Shown in pieces: positions 33,661 to 41,935 of a DNA stretch of 64,000 nt (positions are counted from its first letter, which is position 1; each line of letters begins with the position of its first letter). Source of the stretch: Streptomyces rugosispiralis (GTDB lineage: Bacteria; Actinomycetota; Actinomycetes; Streptomycetales; Streptomycetaceae); assembly GCF_024505145.1 (NCBI RefSeq), contig NZ_JANIAA010000008.1, positions 62,001 to 126,000 of the forward strand, read 5' to 3'. A program made the translations under genes and the position numbers. Under the pieces are notes generated by a model, which ran no database searches, was not told where the DNA came from, and saw only the letters and a program-made list of their open reading frames with translations.

Positions 33661-34038
33661 CTACTGGAGCCGGCGGCGCAGGAGGCAGAACTCGTTGCCT
33701 TCGGGGTCGACCAGGACGTGCCAGTCCTCGGCGCCGGTCTGACCGACGTCGGCGGGCCTGGCGCCGAGCGCGAGCAGCCGCTCCAGCTCGGCGTCCTGGT
33801 CGCGGTCGGTGGCGTTGACGTCGATGTGCAGCCGGAGCTTCTCGGGCCGGGGGTCGCTGGTGGGGCTGAGGACGAGGGTGGGCTGGAGGCCGCCGAAACC
33901 GGCGTCGGGCGGCCCGATCTCGATGCTTCCGTCGTCCTCCCGAGCGAGTTCGACGTAGCCGAGCACCTCGCTCCAGAACGCGGCGAGGCGCTCGGGGTCG
34001 GCGCAGTCGAGGACCAGCTCACTGATGCGGCATGCCAT
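33661..34038 (-). CDS. VOC-superfamily (glyoxalase-like) protein
   Basis: 125 aa from ATG 34038. Two beta-alpha-beta-beta-beta modules: ISELVLDCADPERLAAFWSE opens the first and LRLHIDVNATDRD the second, ending VLVDPEGNEFCLLRR with the conserved Glu. Streptomyces have many such proteins; roles include antibiotic sequestration and small-molecule modification. No partner gene is evident. The upstream in-frame ATG would add a non-conserved tail. Confidence 0.85.
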   Translation of the reverse strand: MACRISELVLDCADPERLAAFWSEVLGYVELAREDDGSIEIGPPDAGFGGLQPTLVLSPTSDPRPEKLRLHIDVNATDRDQDAELERLLALGARPADVGQTGAEDWHVLVDPEGNEFCLLRRRLQ

Positions 34039-34146
34039 GCCGGTCAGTCTACGGAGAGAACCCGAAAAGCCACCGGCCGCGGCGGTGGAGGCACCGGAAG
34101 GGTGGCTCCACCGCCGCGGCCGGGTGGGTGGGTGGGCGTTGACGTC

Positions 34147-34201
34147 TACTCGTGAGCTGCTCGTGGCCACTCGTGGGCTACTCGTGGGCTACTCGTGGGC
34201 G
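34147..34201. repeat. 11-bp tandem repeats across a stop codon
   Basis: Units of the form ACTCGTGGGCT are repeated about five times (last three perfect, at 34169-34201). On the minus strand the unit CCCACGAGTAG includes the lipoprotein's stop codon, so the TAG is duplicated downstream in tandem. Confidence 0.8.
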
Positions 34202-34887
34202 CTGATCACACCGCCGGTGCTGAGCACGATGTACACGCCGTTGGCGTCGAGCCCGGCGTCGTGTCCGTTCGCCTCCATCGTGCCCATGACGTCACCGTGG
34301 CCGATGATCTCCGCACGGTACCGGCCCTCGCCGACCTTCGTGACCTTGGCCGTCCAACCGCCCGCGAGCTCGAAGGTGCCCGGCCCCTGGTGCTCGTCGC
34401 CCATCCAGGACTGGACCTCGCCGCCCGCCGTGAGCACGACGTACATGCCGTTGCCGTCGAGCCCTGCGTCCTGCCCGTTCGCCTCGAACGTGGCCAGGAC
34501 GTCACCGTCGTTGACGATCTTGAGGCGGTAGTGCTGCTCGCCGAGCTTGTAGATCTCGCCCGTGCTGCCGTCCACCAGGGTCTCGGTGCGGTCCGGGGAG
34601 GCCGCCTTGTCACCCGCCTTGTCACCCGCCTTGCCGCCCGCCTTGTCCTCGGTGCCCGCTCCGGTGTCGGCCTTGGTGTCGGTGCCCTTCGCCCCGTTGC
34701 CGTCGGAACCCTTGGCTCCGGTGGAGGAGTCCGTACCGCTGGAGCTGGCGGAGGCCACGGGCTTCGAGGCGTTGGCGTCCGAGTCGTTGCAGGCGGTCAG
34801 GCTGAAGCCGGCGGCCGCGATCAGGACCGCGGCGGCAACGCGCATGGTGCGGCGACGGACGGTCCGGACAGCGGTGGTGGAGTTCAT
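34189..34887 (-). CDS. Lipoprotein with duplicated C-terminal domain
   Basis: 232 aa. Signal peptide RRRTMRVAAAVLIAAAGFS with lipobox LTAC near residue 33, then a 65-residue Ser/Gly/Lys/Asp-rich linker. The rest is two copies of a unit of about 55 aa: YRLKIVNDGDVLATFEANGQ and YRAEIIGHGDVMGTMEANGH both lead to DAGLDGNG/DANG plus (Y)VVLTAGG / IVLSTGG. The duplication is clear from the aligned residues. An exported, membrane-anchored protein of unknown function; single-gene unit. Confidence 0.8.
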   Translation of the reverse strand: MNSTTAVRTVRRRTMRVAAAVLIAAAGFSLTACNDSDANASKPVASASSSGTDSSTGAKGSDGNGAKGTDTKADTGAGTEDKAGGKAGDKAGDKAASPDRTETLVDGSTGEIYKLGEQHYRLKIVNDGDVLATFEANGQDAGLDGNGMYVVLTAGGEVQSWMGDEHQGPGTFELAGGWTAKVTKVGEGRYRAEIIGHGDVMGTMEANGHDAGLDANGVYIVLSTGGVISAHE

Positions 34888-35105
34888 TTCGGGTCCCCCC
34901 AGGGGCAGTCGACGTGGCGTTCTTCTCGGTGCGTCACCAACTCTGGTCGGGCCCGCTACCGCAAGACTGCCGCCCCGCTAACGGTCGGCTAACACGGGTG
35001 TGGGCACTGACGCGCCTGGTCACGCGACCAGGCGCAGCCAGGCCGAGGCGAGTGCGACATGACCGGCGGTGTCGGGTGCGCGCCGTATGCACGGGCGGTC
35101 GCGTT

Positions 35106-36734
35106 TCAGGCCTTGGCGGCGGCTTCCGAATCGGCGGCGTCGGCGGTGGCGTCGGCGTCGGCGTCGTCCGTGGCGGCGTCGGCGGCGTCCGTGGCGGCGG
35201 TGGCCGCCGGTTCGGGGAGGCTGGGCAGGAGCAGGCACAGCGGTACGGCGACGGCGGTGAGGGCCACCGACCACCAGAAGGCGGTGCCGAAGCCGTCGGC
35301 CAGGGCTCCCGGGGTGTGGGCGCCGCCGGTGCTGTGCTGCAGGATGACGGCGAGGACGGCGATGCCGACCGCGCCGCCGAGCTGTTGGGCGACGCGGGTG
35401 ATGATGCTGGCGTCGGGGATCTCCCCGTGCTCCAGCCCGACGTACGCGGCGCCCATGGGCGCGATCATGGCGGCGCCCAGAGCGATACCGCGTACGAACA
35501 GCGCGGCCATGAGCAGGGCCTCGCTGGTGTCGGCGGTGACGTAGGCGAACGGCACGGTGGCCGCCGCGACGAAGGCGAATGCCGCGAAGGCGACTCCGCG
35601 GGGGCCGACGCGATCGGTGTACGCGCCCGCCAGGCCGCGGGCGAGGAGCGCGCCGACACCCTGCGGGATGAGCAGCAGTCCGGCGCCGAGGGCGTCCTCG
35701 CCGCGGACCCGCTGGAAGTACAGGGGCAGCAGCAGCATCGACCCGTACAGCGAGATGCCGCCCAGGAGGAGCAGGGTGGCGGAGGAGGCCACCGCGCGAT
35801 GGCGGAACAGCCGCACATTGACCAGGGCGCCGGTGGTGCGGGTGAGCGCCCGTGCGGTGAAGCCCCCGACCAGGACGAGTCCGCCGATCAGCGGGACGAG
35901 AACCTTGGCGTCGGCGAAGCCCGCGCTGCCCTCGACCTGGGAGAGGCCGTGGACGAGGGCGGCGAAGCCCGGGCAGAGCAGGAGCAGGCCGACGGTGTCC
36001 AGGCGGGCGCGGGGGCGGTCGGGCGCCGGTCGGTCGTCGGGCAGATTGCGCCGGGCGAGCAGGGCGCCGACGACGCAGAAGGGGATGTTGACGAAGAACA
36101 GCCAGCGCCAGTCGGCCAGATGCAGGATGAGGCCGCCCAGGACCGGGCCGAGGATCGGGCCGAGTGCGGTGGGCACGGTGATGATGGCCATGACCTTGCC
36201 GATGTTGCGGCCCTGGGCGGCCTGCATGAGCAGCGTGGCCATGAGCGGCATCATGATGCCGCCCGCGCCGCCCTGGACGATACGGAAGACGATCAGGCTG
36301 GTCGGGTCCCAGGCCAGCGCGGTCAGGATCGAGCCGAGCAGGAACACGCCCAGGGCCGCGATCCACAGACGCCGGCCGCCGAGCCGTGACTGGGCCCATC
36401 CGGCGAGGGGGATGGTGACGAACACCGCCAGCAGATAGCCGGTGCTCACCCACTGGATGGTGGACAGCGGGGCGTCGAGGTCCTTCGCCAGGTCGTTGAG
36501 CGCGACGCTGACGATGGTGGTGTCGAAGACGACGGCGAGGGCGCCCACGATGAGCGTGACCGCCATGTGCCGGACGGCGGGATCCACGCGATCGCGGTCC
36601 GCACGATTGGGGTCCAAGCGATCGGGATCCACACGATCGGGATCCACACGATCGGGACCCACGCGATCGGGACCCACGCGATCGCGGTCCGCCGCCGTTG
36701 ATGCGGGGTCGGATCGGCTGGGAGGAGTGCTCAT
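35106..36734 (-). CDS. MFS exporter, DHA2-like, controlled by adjacent TetR
   Basis: 542 aa from ATG 36734. After a charged N-tail comes GALAVVFDTTIVSVALNDLA (motif D1), AGWAQSRLGGRRLWIAAL (motif A) and ALGPILGPVLGGLIL (motif C), 14 helices in all. The N-tail holds seven DRVxP-type pentapeptides encoded by 15-bp DNA repeats (about 36595-36700), and the C-tail is an Ala/Asp repeat of about 35 aa. Divergent from a TetR gene with a 22-bp palindrome between them, so drug-inducible efflux is the usual model. Confidence 0.88.
   Translation of the reverse strand: MSTPPSRSDPASTAADRDRVGPDRVGPDRVDPDRVDPDRLDPNRADRDRVDPAVRHMAVTLIVGALAVVFDTTIVSVALNDLAKDLDAPLSTIQWVSTGYLLAVFVTIPLAGWAQSRLGGRRLWIAALGVFLLGSILTALAWDPTSLIVFRIVQGGAGGIMMPLMATLLMQAAQGRNIGKVMAIITVPTALGPILGPVLGGLILHLADWRWLFFVNIPFCVVGALLARRNLPDDRPAPDRPRARLDTVGLLLLCPGFAALVHGLSQVEGSAGFADAKVLVPLIGGLVLVGGFTARALTRTTGALVNVRLFRHRAVASSATLLLLGGISLYGSMLLLPLYFQRVRGEDALGAGLLLIPQGVGALLARGLAGAYTDRVGPRGVAFAAFAFVAAATVPFAYVTADTSEALLMAALFVRGIALGAAMIAPMGAAYVGLEHGEIPDASIITRVAQQLGGAVGIAVLAVILQHSTGGAHTPGALADGFGTAFWWSVALTAVAVPLCLLLPSLPEPAATAATDAADAATDDADADATADAADSEAAAKA
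36595..36700. repeat. 15-bp tandem repeats inside exporter N-tail
   Basis: Seven near-identical units of the form GATCGGGATCCACAC encode repeated DRVDP/DRVGP pentapeptides. The period is a multiple of three, so length change keeps the frame. They sit in the cytoplasmic tail before helix 1. Confidence 0.85.
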
Positions 36735-36746
36735 GAACAGCCACCT

Positions 36747-36768
36747 TAAGATACATAGGTCTATCTTA
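36747..36768. promoter_or_regulatory. Palindromic operator between exporter and TetR
   Basis: TAAGATA (36747-36753) and TATCTTA (36762-36768) form a 22-bp dyad in an AT-rich stretch 13 bp from the exporter ATG. A related direct copy AAGTCTATCTAA lies at 36804-36815 before the TetR gene. Both genes could be controlled here. Confidence 0.7.
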
Positions 36769-36832
36769 TGGCGGCCAGAGTAAGGAGCTAGAATAAGAAA
36801 GGCAAGTCTATCTAAGAGAGGGACGCAACCGC

Positions 36833-37402
36833 ATGCCCGAGCGACGCCGCGGCGCGGCACTGGAGAAGGCGCTCCTCGACGCGGCCTGGGAAGAACTCAC
36901 CGACACCGGCTACGCCAGGTTCACCATGGACGCCGTCGTCAAGCGCGCGGGCACCAGCCCGCCCGTTCTCTATCGCCGCTGGTCCAACCGCGACGACCTG
37001 GTCCGGGCAGCCATCGTCCACACCCTGAAGGAGTCCCGCATCGACGTTCCCGACACGGGAAGCCTGCGGGAGGACGTCCTCACCCTCATGCGGGAGATCA
37101 ACTCCACCCGCGTCCAGTTCATCACCATCATGAGCATGCACCTGGCCGACTACCACCAGGAGACCGGGAACAGCCCCGGTGACCTGCGCGACCCCCTCGC
37201 GACGGGACGCGCGGAAGCGCTCGACGCACTCTTCGCCCGCGCGATCGACCGCGGCGAGGTCAAACCGGAACGCCTCACCGAACGCATCAAGTCGCTCCCC
37301 TTCGACCTGCTGCGCCACGAGATCCTCACGACCTTCGCCGCCGTGCCCGACGACGCCCTCGAAGAGATCGTGGACACGGCCTTCCTCCCCCTGGTGCGCT
37401 GA
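36833..37402 (+). CDS. TetR-family regulator of the adjacent exporter
   Basis: 189 aa. N-terminal HTH: LLDAAWEELTDTGYARFTMD, then AVVKRAGTSPPVLYRRWSNR, the recognition helix. The C-terminal domain begins about residue 65 and contains MSMHLADYHQETGN. Divergent from the DHA2 exporter with a shared operator; autoregulated repression is inferred. Followed by hexanucleotide repeats. Confidence 0.9.
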   Translation: MPERRRGAALEKALLDAAWEELTDTGYARFTMDAVVKRAGTSPPVLYRRWSNRDDLVRAAIVHTLKESRIDVPDTGSLREDVLTLMREINSTRVQFITIMSMHLADYHQETGNSPGDLRDPLATGRAEALDALFARAIDRGEVKPERLTERIKSLPFDLLRHEILTTFAAVPDDALEEIVDTAFLPLVR

Positions 37403-37445
37403 CCACTCCGCCATACGCCCCTCAGCCGGAGGCGAGCCGAGCGCC

Positions 37446-37478
37446 TGGCCGTGGCCGTGGCCGTGGCCGTGGCCGTGG
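37446..37478. repeat. TGGCCG hexanucleotide repeat
   Basis: Five TGGCCG units plus a partial one lie between the convergent TetR and dehalogenase genes. Simple-sequence tract; no coding role seen. Confidence 0.8.
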
Positions 37479-37510
37479 AAGATCCGCTCCGCGGATGATT
37501 GCGAGCGCCG

Positions 37511-38212
37511 CTATCGCGGGGGCGAGTTCCCATCGAGTTGATCGGCCAGGTCGGCCAGGCCGTCGGCGTGCAGGTCGAACCGGTCCGAGGGGGCGGGCGG
37601 GTCGCCGACGGGGCGGGCGACGTAGGCGGTGCGCAGACCGAGGGCCTGTGCGCCGCGCAGGTCCCAGGCGTGGGCGGCGACCATCAGCAGCCGCTCCGGC
37701 GGCCGTCCGGAGACCGCGACGGCCAGGTCGTAGACCGCCGGGTCCGGCTTGTAGGTGCGGGCGTCCTCGGCGGACAGGGCCTGATGCCAGCGCAGTCCGG
37801 CGTGGGCGTTGAGTTCCAGCAGCGCTGTCCGGCTCGCGTTGGAGAGGCCGATCAGCGGGAACCGCTCGGCGAGCCGGGCCAGCCCCGCCGCGGCGTCGGG
37901 CCACGGCGGCAGCCTACGGCCGGACAGGGCCGACGCCGCCACGGCGGCCGGATCGTCGACTCCGGCGGCGTCGGCGACGAGCCGGGCGGCTTCCCGGTCG
38001 AGGACCTCGGTGGTGGCGTAGGGCCGGGCGCCGTCGAGGACGCGGCGCTGTTCGCGGTCGATATGCCGCTGCCACAGCGACAACAGCCGCTCGACCCCGG
38101 AATCGTCCAGCGCCGGGGCGAGTTCACGGATACCGGTGCGGATGCCGGTGGGTTCGTCGACGAGCGTGCCGAGCACATCGAAGACGATGGCGTCGATCTC
38201 CAGCTCTGACAT
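37511..38212 (-). CDS. HAD-superfamily, haloacid dehalogenase type II-like
   Basis: 233 aa from ATG 38212. Motif I IVFDVLGTLVDE with the nucleophilic Asp, motif II LIGLSNAS, motif III Lys in YKPDPAVYDLA, motif IV MVAAHAWDLRGAQALG, all as in (S)-2-haloacid dehalogenases. Could hydrolyse 2-haloacids or phosphate esters. Divergent from the CGNR gene over 107 bp. The upstream in-frame ATG lies beyond a normal ribosome site and was not used. Confidence 0.86.
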   Translation of the reverse strand: MSELEIDAIVFDVLGTLVDEPTGIRTGIRELAPALDDSGVERLLSLWQRHIDREQRRVLDGARPYATTEVLDREAARLVADAAGVDDPAAVAASALSGRRLPPWPDAAAGLARLAERFPLIGLSNASRTALLELNAHAGLRWHQALSAEDARTYKPDPAVYDLAVAVSGRPPERLLMVAAHAWDLRGAQALGLRTAYVARPVGDPPAPSDRFDLHADGLADLADQLDGNSPPR

Positions 38213-38319
38213 GGGCGGGGCCTCCAGACGGAGCGAGGGCGGGGCGGGGGCCGGTGATCGGCATGGCCCGTAAGGGTTAAAGTTGCGTTTAGCCGAACGT
38301 AGCGAGGGGTGCGTCAACG

Positions 38320-38967
38320 ATGCAAGTGGCGTTGGACGATTACGTCTGGGCGGCGGGGATCGCGACCGAGCTGGTCAACACCACCGCCGAGGTCTGGCGC
38401 GGCGACGACCGGCTGCCCGATCTGGCCGCCCTCGTCGCGTTCACCGAACCGCACGGCGACCGCCCCGGAGCGGACGGCGGCGCTCCGGGCGCGCTGGCCG
38501 AACTCGCCCGCCGCGGAGGCCCAGCCGACCTCCGGGCGGTGCACGCGCTGCGGACCACCGTGCGGGACCTGATCGATCACCCCGGCCGCGACCACCTCGT
38601 CGCCGGTGCCACCAGGCTCACCTCGTCCGCCCAGGGCGCCACCCTGATACCGGATCCCGCACACGAGGGCCGCATACGGTGGGCCGTCCCGCTCCGGGAC
38701 GGGGCGACCATCGCCGACGCCCTCTCACTGATCTGCGGCATGGGCGTCCTCGGGGTCGTCCACACCCTCGGCGAGCGGCGGTTCCGTCCGTGCACCGCGC
38801 CCACCTGCCGGGGAGCGTTCATCGACACCACCCGGCCCGGCAGCCGCCGCTACTGCATGCCCGGACTGTGCGGCAACCGCGTCAACGTCGCCAACCACCG
38901 CGCCCGCCGGGCCGCGACCCACGACCGGCCCACCAGTCCGCGCGACCGGCCCGTCGGCCCCGAGTAA
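38320..38967 (+). CDS. CGNR zinc-finger protein (ABATE-type domain)
   Basis: 215 aa. The N-terminal ligand-like domain starts MQVALDDYVWAAGIATELVN. The C-terminal treble-clef zinc finger reads CTAPTCRGAFIDT then SRRYCMPGLCGNRVNVANHR, the CGNR signature with four Cys. Family proteins are actinobacterial stress-linked putative transcription factors. Divergent from the HAD gene. A long gene-poor region with palindromes follows. Confidence 0.88.
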   Translation: MQVALDDYVWAAGIATELVNTTAEVWRGDDRLPDLAALVAFTEPHGDRPGADGGAPGALAELARRGGPADLRAVHALRTTVRDLIDHPGRDHLVAGATRLTSSAQGATLIPDPAHEGRIRWAVPLRDGATIADALSLICGMGVLGVVHTLGERRFRPCTAPTCRGAFIDTTRPGSRRYCMPGLCGNRVNVANHRARRAATHDRPTSPRDRPVGPE

Positions 38968-39081
38968 GTCGGCCGCCAGCACGGCCGTCGGCAATATCGG
39001 CCGCGCTATTAGAAGGTGACGAAAACCGGCCACATGCTCATCATGCGGCACCTGGATGCCCTGGCGGGATCGGAGGTTCCG

Positions 39082-39101
39082 CTATCAGAACGCGCTGATA
39101 G
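39082..39101. promoter_or_regulatory. Perfect palindrome CTATCAG-N6-CTGATAG
   Basis: Seven-base perfect arms (39082-39088, 39095-39101), 20 bp in all, the size of a TetR- or GntR-type operator. No regulator gene is next to it; the CGNR gene ends 115 bp before. Confidence 0.55.
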
Positions 39102-39148
39102 ATCGGGTCCGAAGTCGAGGTTTTTCATTCTTCTGAACGGCCAGAACA

Positions 39149-39164
39149 GTGTTACGAATAACAC
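39149..39164. promoter_or_regulatory. Perfect palindrome GTGTTA-CGAA-TAACAC
   Basis: Six-base arms with a 4-bp centre in the most AT-rich part of the region, 48 bp after the previous palindrome. Operator-like; target unknown. Confidence 0.5.
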
Positions 39165-39318
39165 ATATTCACCCCTTGTAGTGCATCCGAACCGCACAGA
39201 AAAACACTATCCTCGGTCCAGTCGTTGACTGGGCGGAGGCCGGAACAGCGACGCTGACCGCACATCCGTGGGGTCAACGACGAAGTAAGCGGGCGTGGTT
39301 CTCCACGTCTGGTGAGGG

Positions 39319-39360
39319 CCGCCGCCCCTGCTCCAACTGCCAGGAAGGGAGGGGCGGCGG
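39319..39360. terminator. Strong 11-bp stem-loop
   Basis: CCGCCGCCCCT (39319-39329) pairs with AGGGGCGGCGG (39350-39360) around 20 nt. It could end a short transcript starting in the AT-rich stretch near 39200; no protein gene precedes it within 350 bp. Confidence 0.7.
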
Positions 39361-40030
39361 TTTCCGGCCGGCACCGTCATTGCTCACCGCTCGCGCACGC
39401 CATCCATGCGCGGTTTGCATTCGCAATGATCTCGTTGCATCCGCTAGGGATAGATCGCTCGGGCAATCACTTAGCCGGATAGCAGGCGGCCGCCAATTTG
39501 AGTGGCAATTGGCCGACACCGTAGAGCCAAAAACTCCTGCTGAGCGTCGCCGCGCCCCATGCCGGACATGACGTCTTCACGAAGACACGCCGAATATGCG
39601 AGCCAAGCGCCTCTTGGGGTGCTTCATGGCCACCTGGAATGTGGCGTTGGCCATACCGATCACGAGGCCAAGTGGCGCGTTAAGTGCATTTACATGCGCT
39701 TCCTATCGCAAAGTTGCGGTGTACCTGCCGGTAAGTATGGCCGCTATGGGCGACGATGAGAGCTATGCGGGTCAATGTCCCTGAAGCGCAGGGGAATTGT
39801 AGTGTCACCCTCCGACAGCCGACGGCTGACGCTTTGTCAGTGGTTAGTGCGGGTTTAGTTGCGTCGAGCGACGTGGCTGCGTTAACTACACGACACCTGT
39901 CCGCGGGCAGGCGTACGTATCCGACGTGGTGTTCCCCCTTCCTGGCAGTTGGAGCCGAACACCCCGTCAGCCCCTCATCAGACGGGCCCCGGCACATGAC
40001 CGCGGGCCACGAAATCTAGGGAGAATCTGT

Positions 40031-40180
40031 ATGGCCGAACGCAAGCGCCGGCGACACCTCGAGGTCAACCTCGACGAGCACGTGACCTTCTCCGTCCGCA
40101 TCTCCCCCAAAGCGCTGCGGTGGGCCTGGGCCGTGTGCATCACGGTGGGCAGCACCGGTTGGTACACGCTGACGCACTAG
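40031..40180 (+). CDS. Small single-helix membrane protein (49 aa)
   Basis: ATG 40031 is preceded by AGGGAGA at 9-15 nt. The product MAERKRRRHLEVNLDEHVTF continues into SVRISPKALRWAWAVCITVG and STGWYTLTH: basic N-terminus, then a hydrophobic helix. A 16-bp-stem terminator follows 49 bp after the stop, so this is a complete small transcription unit. Function unknown. Confidence 0.6.
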   Translation: MAERKRRRHLEVNLDEHVTFSVRISPKALRWAWAVCITVGSTGWYTLTH

Positions 40181-40228
40181 CCCTTCGCGGGGCCCTCAGC
40201 GAGGCAGCGAGGCCGGGAAGAGGCCGAG

Positions 40229-40263
40229 CGGCCGCCGCCCCCGGGGTCCGGGGGCGGCGGCCG
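40229..40263. terminator. 16-bp perfect stem, 3-nt loop
   Basis: Bases 40229-40244 pair without mismatch with 40248-40263 around a GGT loop; all but pure G/C. The strongest terminator in the window; it closes the small membrane-protein unit and insulates the next gene. Confidence 0.92.
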
Positions 40264-40377
40264 GCCCGAAGCCGACGCCCGCTATGAGAGACGCAGGTCA
40301 CATTCGGTCCTGTCACATCTCTCCGAGCCGTTCCGTCAGGGAGGTGTAACCACGGCAACCGCATAGGAGAGCCCACC

Positions 40378-40851
40378 ATGGACGCTCGCTTGAACCTCTT
40401 CGGAAACCCGCTCCTCGGCACGTTCCTGAAGCACCTCAACTCCGCGGGCAAGGTGATCGGCGACTCGGCCCTGCCGGCCGCGACGCAGGAACTGGTGAAG
40501 ATCCGCGCCAGCCAGATCAACGGCTGCGGCTTCTGCACCGACATGCACACCAAGGACGCCGCGAAGGCCGGGGAGACCTCGACACGCCTGAACCTGGTCG
40601 CGGTCTGGCGGGAGGCCACGGTGTTCACCGACGCCGAGCGCGCCGCCCTGGAGCTGGCGGAGCAGGGCACCCGCATCGCCGACGCGGCCGGTGGTGTCAC
40701 GGACGAGGCGTGGGCGGACGCCGCCAAGTACTACGACGAGGAGCAGCTCGCCGCCCTGGTGTCGATCATCGCCATCATCAACACCTACAACCGGCTGAAC
40801 GTCATCGTCCAGCAGCCCGCCGGCGACTATCAGCCCGGCCAGTTCGGGTGA
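40378..40851 (+). CDS. Carboxymuconolactone-decarboxylase family (AhpD-like) protein
   Basis: 157 aa. Helical CMD domain with LVKIRASQINGCGFCTDMHT: the CxxC pair of AhpD-like peroxidase-cycle proteins. LVSIIAIINTYNRLNVI forms the final helix. Cys pair intact, so thiol chemistry is plausible (peroxide or nitrosative defence). ATG 40378 closely follows GAGAGCCCACC; the exact ribosome site is weak. Confidence 0.9.
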   Translation: MDARLNLFGNPLLGTFLKHLNSAGKVIGDSALPAATQELVKIRASQINGCGFCTDMHTKDAAKAGETSTRLNLVAVWREATVFTDAERAALELAEQGTRIADAAGGVTDEAWADAAKYYDEEQLAALVSIIAIINTYNRLNVIVQQPAGDYQPGQFG

Positions 40852-40939
40852 GTCCCGGCGCCGTCCCGCGAGGCGCTGGCGAGAATCCGTGGAGGGTCGG
40901 CAGAAACGCTCATGGTTGATGCCGTGCCCGGTGCCCAGC

Positions 40940-40973
40940 CTGCCGAAAAGCGTGATTTCCACGCGTTCGGCAG
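40940..40973 (+). promoter_or_regulatory. Stem-loop in leader of DJ-1-type gene
   Basis: CTGCCGAA (40940-40947) pairs with TTCGGCAG (40966-40973), and CGTG (40951-40954) with CACG (40960-40963), giving an extended hairpin ending 8 bp before the ribosome site. It may be a terminator of the preceding gene, an operator, or a translation control. Confidence 0.55.
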
Positions 40974-40992
40974 GCACACCACGGAGGCTCAG

Positions 40993-41745
40993 TTGGCAGG
41001 CGAAACGACGCGGGAGAACGGCCGGGGGACGGACACCGCACGTCCGATGGAAGTCGGCATGGTGCTGTACGGGGGTCACACCATGCTCGACTTCGTCGGT
41101 CCGCACCTGGCCTTCGCCAGTGCGGGCATGCGGGTCCACCTGGTGTCGGACTCACTGGACCCAGTGGTGTCCGACACCGGGCCGGCCGTCCTGCCGACCG
41201 TCACCCTCGAGAGCTGCCCCGCCGACCTGGACATCCTGTTCGTCCCCGGTGGGCGCGTCGACGAGGTGCTGCTCGACCGCGCCAAGGTCGAGTTCCTCGC
41301 GGACCGCGGGCGTACGGCCTCGTACCTCACCTCGGTCTGCACCGGCTCGCTCGCGCTCGCGGCGGCGGGTCTGCTCGACGGCTACCGGGCCGCGACGCAC
41401 TGGGCCACGCGGGATCAGCTGGCGCGGTTCGGCGTCGAGGTGTCGAGCGAGCGCGTATGCGTCGACCGGAACAGGATCACCGGCGGCGGTGTGACCGCGG
41501 GCATCGACTTCGGGCTCACCCTCGTGGCCCGCGTCCTCGGCGAGGACGCCGCGAAACTCTCCCAGCTGGCCATGGAGTACAACCCGCAGCCGCCCTTCGA
41601 CGCCGGTTCCCCCGAGGGCGCCGGGCCCGAAGTGGTGGCCCGCTTCGCCCGGTTCAGCGAGGCCACCTTCGGCGAACGCGTCGACGAGAGCATCGCCCGC
41701 GCCGTCTCGCGGGCACTGGAGCGGCGCGCCGCGCCGAGCGTGTGA
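40993..41745 (+). CDS. DJ-1/PfpI family protein, isonitrile-hydratase-like
   Basis: 250 aa from TTG 40993, chosen because CGGAGG lies five bases upstream and the reading from ATG 40912 would pass through a hairpin. Features: VGMVLYGGHTMLDFVGPHLA with the conserved Asp, LFVPGG, and nucleophile elbow TSVCTGSLALAAAGLLDGY with the Cys. ATHW follows. This is the isonitrile hydratase/AraC-N-terminal type of GATase1-like fold, here without an AraC domain. Substrate uncertain. Confidence 0.8.
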   Translation: MAGETTRENGRGTDTARPMEVGMVLYGGHTMLDFVGPHLAFASAGMRVHLVSDSLDPVVSDTGPAVLPTVTLESCPADLDILFVPGGRVDEVLLDRAKVEFLADRGRTASYLTSVCTGSLALAAAGLLDGYRAATHWATRDQLARFGVEVSSERVCVDRNRITGGGVTAGIDFGLTLVARVLGEDAAKLSQLAMEYNPQPPFDAGSPEGAGPEVVARFARFSEATFGERVDESIARAVSRALERRAAPSV

Positions 41746-41935
41746 CGGGCCTTCGCCTCGCGTCCTCACCCCACGCCTCCGCCGCCGCCGCCGACCGCCG
41801 CCGCCGACCGGCGGCGCGGCCGACCGGCGCGTCTCCCGCCCGCCGGCCGATCCTGTACGACCATGGGTCCCGCGGGGCAGAGCGTGCCCCACGGCGTTCC
41901 GGCGCCGTCGGTCTCGGCTGTTTTACGGAGTACTC

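Larger units (their letters stand above)
38968..40030. other. Gene-poor 1-kb region with palindromes and hairpin
   Basis: No reading frame here has convincing start, composition and length. Base composition is lower in GC than the flanks, especially 39100-39220 and 39560-39900. Items visible: palindromes at 39082-39101 and 39149-39164, a small hairpin CCAGTC/GACTGG near 39218-39233, a strong stem at 39319-39360, and AT-rich promoter-like stretches. A 62-codon frame at 39596-39784 has two hydrophobic segments but no good ribosome site. Candidate for small RNAs or a decayed element. Confidence 0.5.

Noticed and set aside
36595..36700. 15-bp repeats as a possible CRISPR or operator array
   Set aside because: They are head-to-tail without spacers and lie in frame inside the exporter coding region.
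39016..39228. 70-codon plus frame with FFILLNGQN segment
   Set aside because: Covers both palindromes and the AT-rich promoter-like DNA; composition changes along it.
39559..39784. Two overlapping short frames in the gene-poor region
   Set aside because: One has hydrophobic segments, but neither has a credible ribosome site or Streptomyces codon pattern; kept only as a remark.
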